A DNA stretch of 64,000 nucleotides from Sympetrum striolatum (taxonomy: Eukaryota; Arthropoda; Insecta; Odonata; Libellulidae), in contig OX388352.1 in the NCBI GenBank assembly GCA_947579665.1, positions 34,528,216 through 34,592,215 of the forward strand, read 5' to 3'. The position numbers and the translations under genes are program-made. This document shows positions 11,601-23,984 of this stretch, piece after piece; within the stretch, counting starts at the first letter, position 1, and every line of letters starts with the position of its first letter. The notes under the pieces are model-generated. The model saw only the letters and a list, made by a program, of their open reading frames with translations. It was not told the origin of the DNA and did no database searches.

Positions 11601-14600
11601 AAGCCCAGATCACCCACTTGAGTGGCGGCTGCTCTAACCAGTGACGCTATCTTGCTAGAACGTTCAAAATGCCATTTTGGGAGAATAAATTAATTACTTT
11701 TGACCTTGGCCTTTCCCCATTTTAAAAAAATTCCCCTTATTAAGAACTAAAGTATTCAACTGAAAAGGGCTCAAGGCAGACAATATGGTCCTCATATAAT
11801 ATGAACTGAGAAAAAGTATTTTATTTCAGCGGAGAGAGACTGCAGCATCACATCAACTTTCTTAGAACTTTGTTAGAATTTTTTCATAGTTATTTTCCAA
11901 TTTGATTTATGCGTTTAAAATAGAGAACCGAGAACCCTCAAAAGAGGTTAGTTGGAAAAGTTTTCAATTTCTCTTAAAATCTTATTTGCAATTTGAGCCT
12001 TTACCTTAAGCAGTGTGAAGAAATCTCATACTCGGAGAATTCTAAAAAAGTATCCCACAATCAAGTTATTCTGCCTTTTATCACAGATGATCTAAATCGC
12101 GTGAAGGGAAATCAGATATCTAAAATCTGTAACGGGATAGTATAGAAACGAATCTTAGGTGCTTGATTACAATTTTTTCCGTCGTAATTGCTCGGGAACC
12201 TAATTTGGGTAATCAGGCACCGTAATTCTGCTATTTTAGCATCTTTTTAGTCATTATTAAGTTTCATGCGACTTTGATCGCTCGGGGAATTTATCCATCC
12301 TCGAAGAAATATCAATCAAGCGTAACACGGATTGCGGGTAGCGAGTCTAACATCACCGAGGCACTGAAGCGTGGATAGCTGGTAGAGGGTAATGAATTTA
12401 ACTCGTTGATAGGCACCGTCCGGTAGGAGTCATAGTACAGGGATCGAAGCGGTAAAGTGATTTTGAGGCTGGTACACAGAAAACTGGAATTGGTTCGATC
12501 ATTTTGCCCCTCACTTCCTGAGTGGGCTGAGGGAAAAAGTTGCAAATTAATTCACTTTAAAGTAACTCGAGGAGTATGGAGCAAGAATATTGGTTTTCTA
12601 AAACCATTATGAAGGAATGAGGAAAAGAGCATGAAAAATAAATGCAAACACTCGGCCAAAATGCATCGATGTTTTCCTACTTGTGTCGTTCTTAAAGTTG
12701 CACGTATCTTCAGTATCTTAAAGTTTAGAAATATCTGGAAACCCATAATGGATTACTTCTCTCTTCACTTCTGCGAACCTTTTAATATTGTAACGAGGAA
12801 TGAAAACTCCGAAGTATTTTGCTTACCACTGAAAATGACGCTTAAGCGCCGAAACTAGTCACCAGTTTAATAAAACTTTTCCTGTGGAAACCAAAACATT
12901 TCAGAATATTTATTCACCATGAATAATACCGGGAAAAGATTTTGTTTTGACTAACCATTGTTTTTAGGTTACGTAAGTGATGACAAATCGCGCTCAGACT
13001 ACTTAAAAGGAAAGAGAATGGTAGTGCAGTCGGTTGTTTTCGTTTATCGACAACTTAAAGGTGTTTCTTTATCATATCTCGTTGTTTGTCGAAGCACTTC
13101 GCCATGCGAAACCCTACGATGGGTTGCTCGCGAATGATTTCTCATTCAAAAAGGAGCAGAATGCAAAGTATACACCATATCTTACCCTGCATCTACGTAT
13201 ACACCGTGAGAGTCGATTTTTGGCAGTCTGTTAGTACGTGAATGCTCCAGAGATCCTTTACTTTACTTTGTTTTACTCCTATTTCGTCCGTGGGAAATAT
13301 ATCTTGGAAACATTATTTTCAGAAACTGTTTTCCTAATTTTTTCCTCCGATCGTATAATATAAATAAATGCACGCATATCTATCATATGCACGTATCTGT
13401 TTTTCTCTCCAAGAACGATTGTCTAACTATATCAAAGCATATTTAATCTAAAATTCGATCTTCTCTCTTCCAACGACCTTCCAACTTCCTCTCTTACCAA
13501 GAAGCATCATCGTATTCATATTGGTGACTCGTATCGATTTTTGGTAGCTATGCTTGCCGAAAACGCGCAGAATGACGCTGAAAATAATTCATTAATGTAG
13601 CTCTTTTCTTCGGGGTTTCCTATTCCACATGCGTATCCTATTATATTCGCATGGCCAGCCGAGCACGTACATTTTGACGTATAGAAGTGTGGGTGCATTC
13701 TCTGTTTGTCATATGCTATGTAATCAGTAAATTTCTCTAGGTTTTCGTAAAACAAATCGTGTCTTGCGGAAATTTTGCATTGTTTACTGCGAATGGAACC
13801 GGAGATTGTGTCATGACGGAAAACTAAAAATAAATGATAGCTCTATTCTGGCGGACTACGCCCAAACATTTAGGCTTGTATTTCTTAGGATGCATTCGTC
13901 TTGTTATGAATATTTTTTCTCCATTTTATTATTTACAAAGGAACAGGACTCATAGGATCTTCGATAGAACAGCTTTCCTGTTTATCCTCCTTTCCGCAGC
14001 TTAGAGAAATATTTTGCTGGAGTACGATTTCTGTGCTTATTTGTCTCTTTCCTAGTAAGGCCATTTCCTTGTGGACCCCCTTCCATCTCCCCTCATATTT
14101 CATATTTACAGTGTTTCCACTGCGTATTGGACCATGAAAAAGGTCTGGTTTATCGGGAAAGATTTCCTCCTCGTTTCCCTATGCTTGATAATAGCATTTA
14201 TATGGGTTTGTCCTCATCGGAAGGAATGAAAAATGTCATTTGAGAGGTAATTCTGATGCTCTTCAAAGAAAAGATTCCACTAAGAGCTCAGTGAAGAAAT
14301 TAGGGATAAACCTTTTTACTCCTTTCCTGAATTGCAAGCCTTATTCTCATGAAAAGCTATAGGTATCTACGAGTGAAGGGGATGAAGTTTCAACGGGTTC
14401 AGGCTGAGTGCTTAACAGACTTAAAAATAACATCACGAATCTCAGAGAATCAAAAATAAATTGACATACTGATCAATCAATCGCACAAGAGTAATCTGTC
14501 AGAAGTTATAATTAGGAGCATTACAAATTACAAAACGCCTTAACATCAATAACACTCATGCTTGAGTTACGTCTGTACCTAAAGCTCTAAAATTACACCT

Positions 14601-14660
14601 CCACCTCTTACACAATATTTGATCGATGAAAAAATAATCTTACCATACAAAGATGCAAAA
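11601..14660. other. Long stretch without identifiable gene
   Basis: Openings at 12312-12545 (-), 12552-12746 (-), 12631-12858 (+), 13034-13234 (+), 13516-13755 (-) and 13764-13955 (+) were read and show no recognisable domains. They overlap on both strands, as expected of chance. No structured repeat was found. Confidence 0.5.
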
Positions 14661-14661
14661 A

Positions 14662-15527
14662 TAATATGTCTATGCCTATGTCTATGTAAGAACCCTGCAA
14701 GCCCCCTTTCGGCGTGTGGCAGGGGGTGCAAGCACCCTCTATTTTCCTAAACGGTTGCATTCGCGTATACTTCGCGGAAAAAATGAATTTTTGGAACGAT
14801 TCGTTCTAGCATCTATTTCCCTAATTTTTCGGGCAGTATCAGAACGGCCCATGTAACAGGGGGGTCGCATTATATCGGTTACATCATCTGAAAACGAAAT
14901 GTCTCTGAACTTATTTAATAAATTTATCCTTTGAATTTTTCTTCTATTTTCTAATGATTCCCATCCCGCTTCATGTAGCATCTGAGTGACACTCGCTGTT
15001 TTATCGTAGCAATTCTTTACAAATCTTATCGCCTTTCGTTGTACTTTTCTAAATCCCGAATATGACATTTCTGGGCGGGGTCCCATACACTAAAGGTGAG
15101 GCCTAACTAACGCTAAGTAACATCGCTCGCGAACTTTTTCTTCGCTCCTGCCGACTATTCTTTTAACGAAGCCGAGTTTCTTAAGTGCTTTTCCACATAT
15201 ATTTCGGATGTGGGCACTCCATGATAGATTATTCGTGAGAGTTACTCCAAGATACTTTACCGATTCTACTATCATTAGGTTTACCCCTCGGAGACTATAA
15301 GAATAATCATTTATTATAGATTTACTTTCGAAGAAGTTAACTACCGAACACTTTTCTACATTAAGCTCTAATTGCCAATCATCGCACCAGTTCATAATTC
15401 TATCTAAGTCGTTCGAAAGGGTTAATCTATCCTCTGAACAAAGTATTTTCCTGTAAATGACTGTGTCGTCTGCGAATATCCTAAAATTGCTTTCAATACG
15501 ATTGCTGAGGTCGTTGATATATATCAA
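14662..15527 (-). mobile_element. LINE copy L2 (main family), best preserved
   Basis: The minus-strand frame 15527-15090 encodes 145 residues. YINDL at residues 3-7 and FADD at 18-21 are RT motifs, FADD being the catalytic box, and YLGVTLTNNLSW and LALVRPHL follow. It stops at 15090 because of an apparent small deletion: other copies continue LEYACSVWDP here, while this copy jumps to VWDP-like sequence in another frame. A second frame, 15086-14739, continues KVQRKAIRFVKNCYDKT through FFPRSIRE, the usual LINE C-terminus. The element is cut off inside the RT domain at 15527, so endonuclease and most of RT are missing. The 3' end holds the family stem-loop and ends in imperfect ATAGACATAGGCATAGACAT repeats near 14665. 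Confidence 0.95.
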
Positions 15528-15798
15528 AATTTTATTTGTTTAAAGGTTTTACCGGAATGGTAAATAAAGTAATCTTGAAAACAATTGTACACTTTTAAAA
15601 GGAACATATAACAGTAGGGAGCATGAGAAACTTGAGCCAAAATATGTCTTCAAATAACGCGTTGATACAGACTCGGAGCATTTAAGCGTGTTTTCGCTTA
15701 AATTTTCCCAAGAGTTAATCATAATCCGTATTCTGCATCCCCGCTTGTCTTTCTGTCTTATTGGCGTTTCCCCCGCTGTCTCCGCCCACTGCCCAAAG

Positions 15799-16065
15799 CT
15801 ATTCCTTATATATCGTTAACCTTATTCAATCGCCTTCTTCCTTTTTCTTCATCTTCCCTCCTCGCGGCCCTCCAGCGCCACCTTTAACAAACTTTCTCCT
15901 AATTACGTGTCCGATCAAGTTTTCCCTTCTCCTGCTTATAATTACCAGAAGCTGCTTCTCCTCGTTTGTTTTTCTTAATACTGTCTCATTGCTAATCTTC
16001 TGCTCTCAATTTATTTTCTTCGCCTTTCTCCAAGCCCGAGTCCCAAATGTGCCTTCCCTTTTCTC
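15799..16065 (-). mobile_element. LINE C-terminal fragment (lineage B)
   Basis: The minus-strand frame from about 15985 reads DSIKKTNEEKQLLVIISRRR, then ENLIGHVIR, then RKFVKGGAGGPRGGKMKKKE. This parallels the widespread LINE C-terminal pattern WTDxVxxTNEEVL..RxLLxxIxxRRxxxIGHxLR..xxxxxxxEGKxxGxRGRxR. Relative to that pattern the tryptophan codon is a stop and part of the 'VLERVGE' segment is missing, so it is a pseudogene. The plus-strand 116-codon opening over the same bases (15761-16111) is a pyrimidine-rich shadow. A related fragment lies at 31348-31650 (+). Confidence 0.6.
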
Positions 16066-17441
16066 CTTCCTTCACTTGAATGATTCTTACAGTGACACTA
16101 TGCACACTTAGCGCATGAAAGATATCTTCATCCCAATTATATTCTCGGAATGATATTTCTGCAATAGTTACTGCAAGCTAAATGACGACATTCTTTGTAA
16201 TTTTATTTTTTCATGCTTTATTACTTGTATTAACCCCGTATTTGTTATAATCTAATATTTATTCTATTTAAAAACTTACAATATTTTTATCGTTTATTTT
16301 TCAATGGTATGATCCGCGCAAAATGTTTTTATTTGTTTTCATAAATCGATGGAGATTTGTAATCACTATTTTTTCAACGTTTAAGAAATAGTGATTATCT
16401 ACCAAGGTAGCGATTCATTCTGTACTTTTTTATAATCCTATTTATTTTAAACTATACTTACCTCTCTCCATTTAGCTCCCGGAAGTTTTGTAGGCTTTCT
16501 AAGTATTATTCTCTTTGATTTTTCCCCGCGGATGAAATTTTTTTACTGTAATCACGTAATGGATGTTTGCTTATCCGCAAAACCACTCCCTTTTCCCTAT
16601 TTCCCAAATATTTTCCCTTGATGTCGATACTCAGCTCATGGCCTTGGTATTTTTTAAGAAATGTAATATATAATTTTTGACATGGGTCTAAAAGTACATA
16701 AGACTTTTTTTATATTGATTTCAACAAATAAATTCTATCGAGCTATATTGCGTAGTAAACTATCACACGTTCTAGGGAAGTAGCGATTTCATATTAAAAA
16801 TTGAACAACAAACGTTATAATATGATTCTAGTCGATACGGATGACGCATTAAGTTAATTTTTAAATAATCAAGTATCAGGTAACTAAGTTACTTAAACAA
16901 TTAACAGCAGAAATTTTTGCATCTCACAATTTCACAGTGTCCATCAAAATATCTCTCTTATGTGGGAATCGAGAGATTATCGAGATCAACAAGGGTTCTT
17001 TCAAAGTCTTCTAGTCAATAAATTCTCAGCAATGTAAGGGGAATTTAAAAAAATAATAACACATACCAATAAAACGCAAAGGAATAGGTTTTCACAAAGA
17101 ATATGAAATTAGGAGTGGACATTATAAATTTTTTTGTTAACAATGAGGTTCAATTGAGGCGTAACTAATTTTCCGAAATAATCATTAAAATTATAGGGCC
17201 ACCTATTAAATTGAATATGAACGCTATTAAAATGAAACATTCAATGGAGGAAGCAACGAATGAGAAACGTTTCTTTAGCCGAGAGCATACATCATACAAA
17301 TTTGTATATGTAGGTCAAAGTATGGCATGATAAAGTTCGTATATTAAACATAAATGCATTGTAGTTTGTAAGTTGTGTTTAAGACACTGTACATATGTAT
17401 TCTAAGAATTATAAATGTATTTTTCTTTCTATTATCTACAC
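16066..17441. other. AT-rich stretch without identifiable gene
   Basis: No coding or RNA gene was seen. One simple hairpin stands out at 16361-16396: 14-bp arms (aatcactatttttt against aagaaatagtgatt, one mismatch) around an 8-base loop. Confidence 0.55.
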
Positions 17442-17747
17442 CAGAGGTTCCCAAACTTTCCATTCCGTGGACCCCTTGAAAGAGGAGAAAACTCACCTTC
17501 TCAGTTTTTGCATGAGCCAAACAAAAATATTACAAACTCATATATTTATTGTTTTTTAATTCAAAGGAAAAAAATATCAATTTAAGACATCCGCAAAGAA
17601 AAATTAATATCATTAGCAAAATAATGATATAATTGTCAAACACAATGTGATATTTGATGTGAACAATTTTTTGTTAAAGCGTCTGCGGACCCCCAAAAAT
17701 ATTGTTGTGTACCCCCGGGGGTCCGCGGACCACTTTGGGAACCTCTG
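17442..17747. mobile_element. hAT-type MITE
   Basis: A 306-bp non-coding element with inverted ends CAGAGGTTCCCAAA and TTTGGGAACCTCTG. Subterminal repeats follow in the form GTGGACCCC and GGGGTCCGCGGACCAC. The flanking 8-mers atctacac and gtccacac match at six of eight positions and fit the nTnnnnAn target-site pattern of hAT transposons. The CAGNGGTTCCCAAA terminus is typical of hAT superfamily elements. There is no transposase, so it would have depended on an autonomous relative. Confidence 0.78.
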
Positions 17748-19429
17748 GTCCACACCATCTAACCTTTTCAAAATGTATCCTTTCCGTCCTTGTTAGGTCA
17801 CATACCGATGCTATTCATTTCCGTCCCTATTTTCAAAAATCCTCCAACCCTTGACGTACTACCTTTGACTCGATACGTCACTCTATCTTGAAAGTTCTGC
17901 ATAAGTTTCATCTCCAAAGCTTGTTATCTTGAAAGGAAAGAGGCAAGTCTTGGCCGTGTCTCTCTCTCTCAAAGTGTATCGATGGACGACATAAGACAAC
18001 TGCCATTAGAAATGCGTTAACAACCGTTGAAGAACTGTCAAAATTTAAAAAGACAAACATTTACATTCTGACGTCTTTACACCAGCTAAAACGACTTACT
18101 GTATGAAGTTTAATTAAACCCCTATCTAGATTGCGTGAGTAAACATTAAAGGAAACATCGCTCCAAAATCCTCAAACAATCACAACTTTTGCAAGCGTAC
18201 GTACGGACGCTTTGGGGTTCAAAAATAAGATAAGACCCCAAAACTTCCAAATTTTCCTCTAACGCAGTCTTCCCTACATCTTTCTTCATCATCCTCTCTC
18301 ATCTCCTTAGTCATCTCAATTACGGCCCCTTCCTCTTCAAGGATCTTCCCGGCCGTCGCTCCGCCACCACTTTTAGCTGCCCACTTCCTCTTCCGTTCCC
18401 TACCAGTTTCTTTCGCCCGTTTGTTCCCACTTTCCATCCCTCGGGCGTCAATTTTAAGGCCAACCCTTGCCTCCCCGTTCCTTGGCACCGGACTTACGCC
18501 TCCTAACTGAAAGAATCATTAAGGCTTCGCCCCTTTCGAAACAATTTCACGAGTGGTACCTTCCCTCGTCATCTTCAAAAGGTTGATTTTCCCTTTAGTT
18601 TAAATTGGGTAATATGCTGCTTAAATTTTTGCCGTCCCCGTGCGCGCCGGAGTCGGGCGGAGCTGTCGCCCCGCCTTGCGGAGGCACTTCGGACGGCGAG
18701 AAGTTTTTGTGACGGAAAAATGAAGAAATTCGGCAGTAGCTGCGAGTGAGTATGGGATGGAAGACCGAGGGATGCTTATTTCAGTTTCCCGTTTGTCGAA
18801 ACCTCGTTACTTTCGCGCCTTAAGTGTTCCTTTCGAAATGGGGATTTTGCGCCGTATTCGTAGTTTTGCGTTGCGATAGAATGCGGATTCGATGCCCAAA
18901 TGTAGTTTAATAGTGGTGATGTTGTTAGGAGTTCTTCTGCAGCTTAGGTCATTTCGCATATGGGCTCCCTACTGTCTAATTTTCGGGGGAATAGGATGTC
19001 GTTACGACAGCGGCTGTTCCAAATGCAGCGCAATGGGATCGCAGATGCAAAGTTACGATTTCACATCGCAATTTAGTTTCCCAATCATAATAAGGCCGAC
19101 CTTATAAGGGAATACGCTAGATAAAAATTCCCAAAATAAAGTAAATTAACATTTAACCTTTTTTAAATTTCATAATCACTAAAATTTGTAAACAATTCAC
19201 CATATTCTACGCTGGATTTAATTTTCCTATTCATTCCTTAATACTAAGAGCAAAACTTATAATTTTATATTTTACTTGGTTTTAGAATTTCTGTCTTCTT
19301 ACTTATTCCACTATTCTGTGAATATAAATTTTCTTTTTTCCTATCTAGAGGGGCCACTAACAATAAGCCGACAATTATTATTCTTACTCGAGTTTTCAAA
19401 ATGATGTTACCTGACTTCGTGAAACGTCA
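17748..19429. other. Stretch without identifiable gene, with a GC-richer patch
   Basis: The patch 18220-18790 is clearly GC-richer than its surroundings (for example gtgcgcgccggagtcgggcg near 18640). The minus-strand 89-codon opening at 18219-18488 is a low-complexity K/E/R/G-rich translation with no recognised domain. The 71-codon opening at 18892-19107 is also unrecognised. Nothing here is strong enough to call a gene or promoter. Confidence 0.45.
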
Positions 19430-19570
19430 TTAAATAAATGAAAAACCGAACTTCTTGTATTCCACAAAAAATTTTAATAACCGGCCGGTTATAGCCTGGT
19501 TATGATGGTCAAGTATCCGTTATTAAATAATCTTGGGGATAATACGAAGTTCGGTTATTTCATATATTAA
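19430..19570. mobile_element. Short inverted-repeat (MITE-like) element
   Basis: The ends align in inverted orientation over about 30 bp, with mismatches and one gap: TTAA..ATGAA.AACCGAACTTCTTGTATT at the left and the complement of AATACGAAGTTCGGTTATTTCATATATTAA at the right. TTAA at both outer borders could be a target-site duplication. The centre contains CCGGCCGG and GGTTATAGCCTGGTTATGAT. The superfamily is not determined; the usual piggyBac CCC start is absent. Confidence 0.55.
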
Positions 19571-22214
19571 TCTTTCCTCGAGGTCACAAGTTCTAGTTTT
19601 CGTGTGCATTTTCCCGATAAAGCAAATACAAATACCATGTTGGACATTAGCGAGCAGTGAGCGTATGTCAATAAACCCAGGTATTGTGGTTTCAATTTAT
19701 TGCTAATAGCGTATATTATTTTTCAATCACTTTTGATGAGCATGATCAGAAAAGTCTCGTTAAATTACAGCTTAACCCCTCAGCCTAGTTAAGTAACGCT
19801 CAAACAATTATATGAAGAATGAACTAGGAATGCTGAAAAACTTGGCGGGCAAATTGCAACTCGCTCCTCAGTCATTTTTGTGCACATTTTTAGCACGGCC
19901 TGATATCTATTACAATTCGCCCGCAGTGAGTATGATATTAAACTGGAGAGATCAAAATATTTAATCTCTCTTTCCGGGGAAAAGCCTAAATTCAATTTAG
20001 AATCAGTCATACGAGAAGTAATGAGTTTTGTTCAATACCACAATGTCAACAAAACTTCATTTTGCCTTTCCGCGCAAGGATCAGTGGTTTATTTCGATTC
20101 CCATGACTTAATCGATCGACCTTGATTGAAATTTGTATTTAACCGTTACTCCAATGAAATAAATGATTGGCCCTTGTTATGTGGATGCCCTTAGTCGCTT
20201 CATATCTTGCACATCCAACCTACTGAATTTAAATCTCTTATGTAAAACATACGAACTTCTTATCCTTCATTCTTCATCGTAAATAGCGAGCTGGATTCCA
20301 TTTAACGTACGTTCATTTAAAATTTCTATCCAACGACAGAGTGAAAAGGTAAATAACGGTGGTTACGGATGATACGCATTCTTTGTTTGCGTAAAAGCCA
20401 GTCGGCATCGAAAGGAGAAAGACACTGAAGTAATAGTTGTACGATATCTACTGAACCCACTTTGTGATATGTGCCCAGCAGACAAGCATTATATTCGTAA
20501 ATAATAAATCTGTAGCGAATGAAATTTTTGGTCCTGAATTGCTTCGAAGAATAGGCAAGCGTGACCAAGATTCATCGTTACGTGGGTTGGGGTTAATCAA
20601 TTATAATAAGCGGCGAAATAACGATTAATTTTTACCAAAGACTAGGGTTCATAGGTTAATTTATTTTTAAACAAGGGTTTTGTCAAGGTCTTGGGTTATT
20701 TACGTTTTTGTTTTAACCTACTTCTTATCCAAGGTAACTTAATGCCCGCATCTGTTCTTGTTTTAGGTTTTCGAATAAATATGCATATATATTATTTTTC
20801 ATGCTACTCCCCGACACTAATATTTATTATTATCTTTCTTTATTTCTTCAAAATTCATAAACAACAGTCATTATGTTTCGTTGGTATTTTACCCCTCTCT
20901 CTCTGTGAGTGTCCACCTACAGGATTTTTCTCTTCTTCTAAGTGCGGATTTAGGCTATCGTAAACTCACTTGATTGTTCACCTCTTTTTGCCTTTTCCTC
21001 GACTTATCTTTTAGTTCTTTACACGAATGACAGATATTTTTACAACGTAAAGGTCTTTTTATAATCCGTTAATGGCATAGGTTTTAATGTAAGAAGAGAC
21101 TCATAAGTCTCAATCTCACCATGAAATAAAGTAGTTCTATAATACTCATCGATTACTATCAAAGGGCGTCATATAAGTATAGGGTTATTAGGTCACATTA
21201 GAGAGAACTTAGTCCCTGTTAGCACTCTGGATCAAGAAATAAAGCAAAAGGAAAATACCTTATTTTGCACGGGCGTCTCATCATCAATTTTTTTCGCAGC
21301 TAATGGAAGAATGGATGGGATTTTACCAGCACTCCGACTGAATAGTCAGTAGATAATAACTTAAATTTATTTTTCTGTACATTTTTATATTTAGTCTGAA
21401 TTGAATAAACAATTACATCATTATTGACGTCATAATACATTCATATAGAGGAGGAGATCTCTCAACTTCTTCTCCATCAGCAGACACTTAAATTATGGGA
21501 AACGGATAACTTCGGGTGCGACTTATTATCTCGTCAAACTGCAAACTTTATTCTTCCATATCATTGGAGACCTCCGAATGTTGGTTTCATGTGATTTCTT
21601 CGGAGGTAAGGATACCTCTTGCTCAAAGAGATACCCGAAATAGCTTCCTTTCAAGCTAGTCTGTCTCTTAAGAATGCTTAGAAAACACTCCGTATCTTGG
21701 GTCTGTTAAATGGCTTGGTTCGTAAACTTTTATCTTCCCCTTGTTATTTCAGGAATACTTGCTATTCTCTCCGGCTCCTTCCTCTTATATTTGGAAGTAT
21801 TTCGCACGCAGATGGTGTGGCGGGGAGTGAATGAAGATTCTCAGGCGCTCACTTATACCTCCAACGCAGACGAATTAGGTATTCTCCATTTATTTCTAAT
21901 CCGCTTGGATTTTTAAGCAACTCTGTCATTACTTCCTCCTAGATTCTTGGAAGAGGTTTACTGTTTTCGCTCCGTGCACGCATTTTCTTTATCTAATTTG
22001 GTGTTCACTTTTCTTGATGAGGTTGGACCATTTTGTGTTCCGTACAGATTTCTCGTTAGTTTTGCTCTAGCCATGATTTACCAAGTTTCCTGATCGTCGT
22101 CAACTGAAACTGACTTTGGTGCAAAGAAAAGGATTTAGAAAACATTCTGAACGAACAGCCATATTCATGAGAAGACCGCGAACAAATGAAAATATAAACG
22201 GTGAAAAATTGAAT
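19571..22214. other. Stretch without identifiable gene
   Basis: No supported gene. A perfect 9-bp hairpin, acctccgaa/ttcggaggt, with a 20-base loop lies at 21570-21607. Openings at 19789-20010 (-), 20326-20568 (-), 20691-20963 (+) and 21710-21916 (+) have no recognisable domains; the last is discussed under rejected observations. Confidence 0.5.
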
Positions 22215-22285
22215 GGTGACTGAAACTCGAACCCAGATCTTCAACTATCGGAGAGGAAGCTGTCAATTAAACTATCGCGATAAGT
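22215..22285 (-). repeat. tRNA-derived SINE-like head
   Basis: On the minus strand, TAGTTTAATTGA (plus 22263-22274) closely matches the polymerase III A box, and GGTTCGAGTTT (22223-22233) resembles a B box, at tRNA-like spacing. The sequence between them (agcttcctctccgatagttg) is consistent with a degenerate anticodon arm. The acceptor stem is not intact, so this is a SINE or tRNA pseudogene. Confidence 0.5.
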
Positions 22286-22444
22286 AGCTCAGTGCCGTTT
22301 TAGGAATTATTTGTAAACCTATAAATAACCTTTAATAAATGTGCTTCTTTGTTACTTGTGGGGAGGCAGCCAGTATGATGACAGTGGTAGTTGATGCTGG
22401 AGCTGTAGAGCACTCACTTTCCCTCCAAAACTTTCCTAAAAACG

Positions 22445-22512
22445 GACTGAGACTTCATTGTAATTAAATTAGTTTGAGGACCCCCAAAATCTAGGTTCGA
22501 TTCTCAGTCTCA
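22445..22512 (+). repeat. tRNA-like sequence
   Basis: GACTGAGA at the start can pair with TCTCAGTC at the end like an acceptor stem, and a B box GGTTCGATTCT lies at 22494-22504. The A-box region (TAATTAAATTAG) is degenerate. It is probably a tRNA-derived SINE remnant. It lies about 160 bp from another such sequence on the opposite strand. Confidence 0.4.
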
Positions 22513-23984
22513 CATTTCTCTTATTTTAAAGGACTTTCATTGAAATACTTTCGATTACAACTTTCTTAGCAAAGTCTGTTCAGCTGCATGAAGAATTTTC
22601 CTGTTCCATAGGACGAATAAAGTTGTTTATGAATGCACAATAGGAGATGTTAAGATGTCGTGGTATGAATAACAGTTTAATGGAAAATAAATACATATAT
22701 CAAGCGATAGTTATTAGTGGAAACTTACTGAACCTTTAACCTTATTAAAAAAATCGACTTTTTTCATGGGTAAATTAAATGAAAATGAATGACATATGTG
22801 CAGTTTCTTATAACAAGTTATGATTTTATGAAATTTGACCTACATAATTTACGCAAGAATAAGTGTTTTTATTTTATTAGATTACAGCCCGTCTACAATT
22901 ATCTTCCCACAATTTTTACGTGAATTTTTTCCCTATTTTTATTCAATAAGTAATTATCCAATCTCCAGGTTCAAAATCTCTCAAAATAGAATATAATATT
23001 AACTTTATAAACAAGTTGTCTTATTTTTAGCGGTCCATTTATATACAAAAAAATTGTTTCGACTATTAAAGTACCAGGCGCGTCCCACTGACAGAATTGT
23101 TTTTATGTTTTCACTCCAGACAAACCATTTTTAGCTCTTAGCTGATGGCTGTAATTAGCATACCTTAAGACAATTGTTCCTCATTGTTTTATCGACAAAC
23201 TCATTTAATTTCTTCTCATCTTTCTTAATTGTCTCTTTCGGTGATTCTTTCAGTTTTTAACAGCACACGATTTTCAGGGGAAGCTCACTAATTTCATTTC
23301 TCTTCTCCCTTTCATTAATACATGTTTCTTCTCCGTTAGCTTTTTATCGGCTTTTACTGATCGATCCTGCCAATTCATCGGACTGATTCTATTAAAAATT
23401 TGGGTAAGGTTGGGAAGGAGAAGGAGTTTAACCTCAGGGGATGCTTAGCTTTCTCTGTCATATTGCCTTGATCCTGACCGCTGCCACGGTCAGGCGGAAT
23501 CGACCCTCAGATGAACGAGGGTCGTGAAAGATCTACCCCAAAACTCTTCCTCAATGATTAGGTTTGTAGGGTTGCCGTCTTCCCCCAGTTTCTAAGTTAA
23601 GTTCACTTCAGCGCAAGCGCTTAAGGAGGATTTTCATTTCTCTTAAATCATTACTTGAAGATTAACATAACCGAGTCTTAAACAATTAGTTGTAAAATTA
23701 CACATTAAAATATAATTAATGAGCATATTAGGAATGAAAAACAATGTTAGGAACGTAATGGAAACTAAATTAAAAAAAAATGAGGAACAAAAAGATAGAA
23801 CGAAATTGCTTAGATTATTAATATAGTATAACAATTTTTTACATATCTTGTATAATCTGTTATTTAGAAGCATAAAATTCGTCGGCAGTCTCTACTTATG
23901 TATGTTACAGCAAGTAAAGAAGTTTATTTCGACTGAAATTCTAATATTTACAGCTGTTTTCATCAACATCATTAATTATATAAA
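22513..23984. other. AT-rich stretch without identifiable gene
   Basis: No gene was recognised; the 76-codon opening at 23643-23873 (-) is AT-rich and resembles no family. The segment 23401-23640 is richer in GC and contains two adjacent perfect hairpins, annotated separately. Confidence 0.5.
23473..23524 (+). other. Two adjacent perfect hairpins
   Basis: Hairpin 1 is CCTGACCG/CGGTCAGG with the loop CTGCCA (23473-23494). Hairpin 2 is CGACCCTC/GAGGGTCG with an 8-base loop (23501-23524). Both stems are 8 bp and perfect, in a GC-richer island of an AT-rich region. An alternative fold within hairpin 2 and its 3' flank partly resembles a hammerhead core (see findings). Confidence 0.6.

Noticed and set aside
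18219..18488. 89-codon minus-strand frame rich in K, E, R and G.
   Set aside because: The composition is explained by a purine-rich low-complexity strand; no domain, conserved motif or neighbouring exon was found.
21753..21878. Possible exon: acceptor-like cttgttatttcag, open frame GILAILSGSFLLYLEVFRTQ ..., then donor-like TTAG|GT.
   Set aside because: The peptide resembles no known family, no neighbouring exon was found, and such AG...GT-bounded openings arise by chance in this much sequence.
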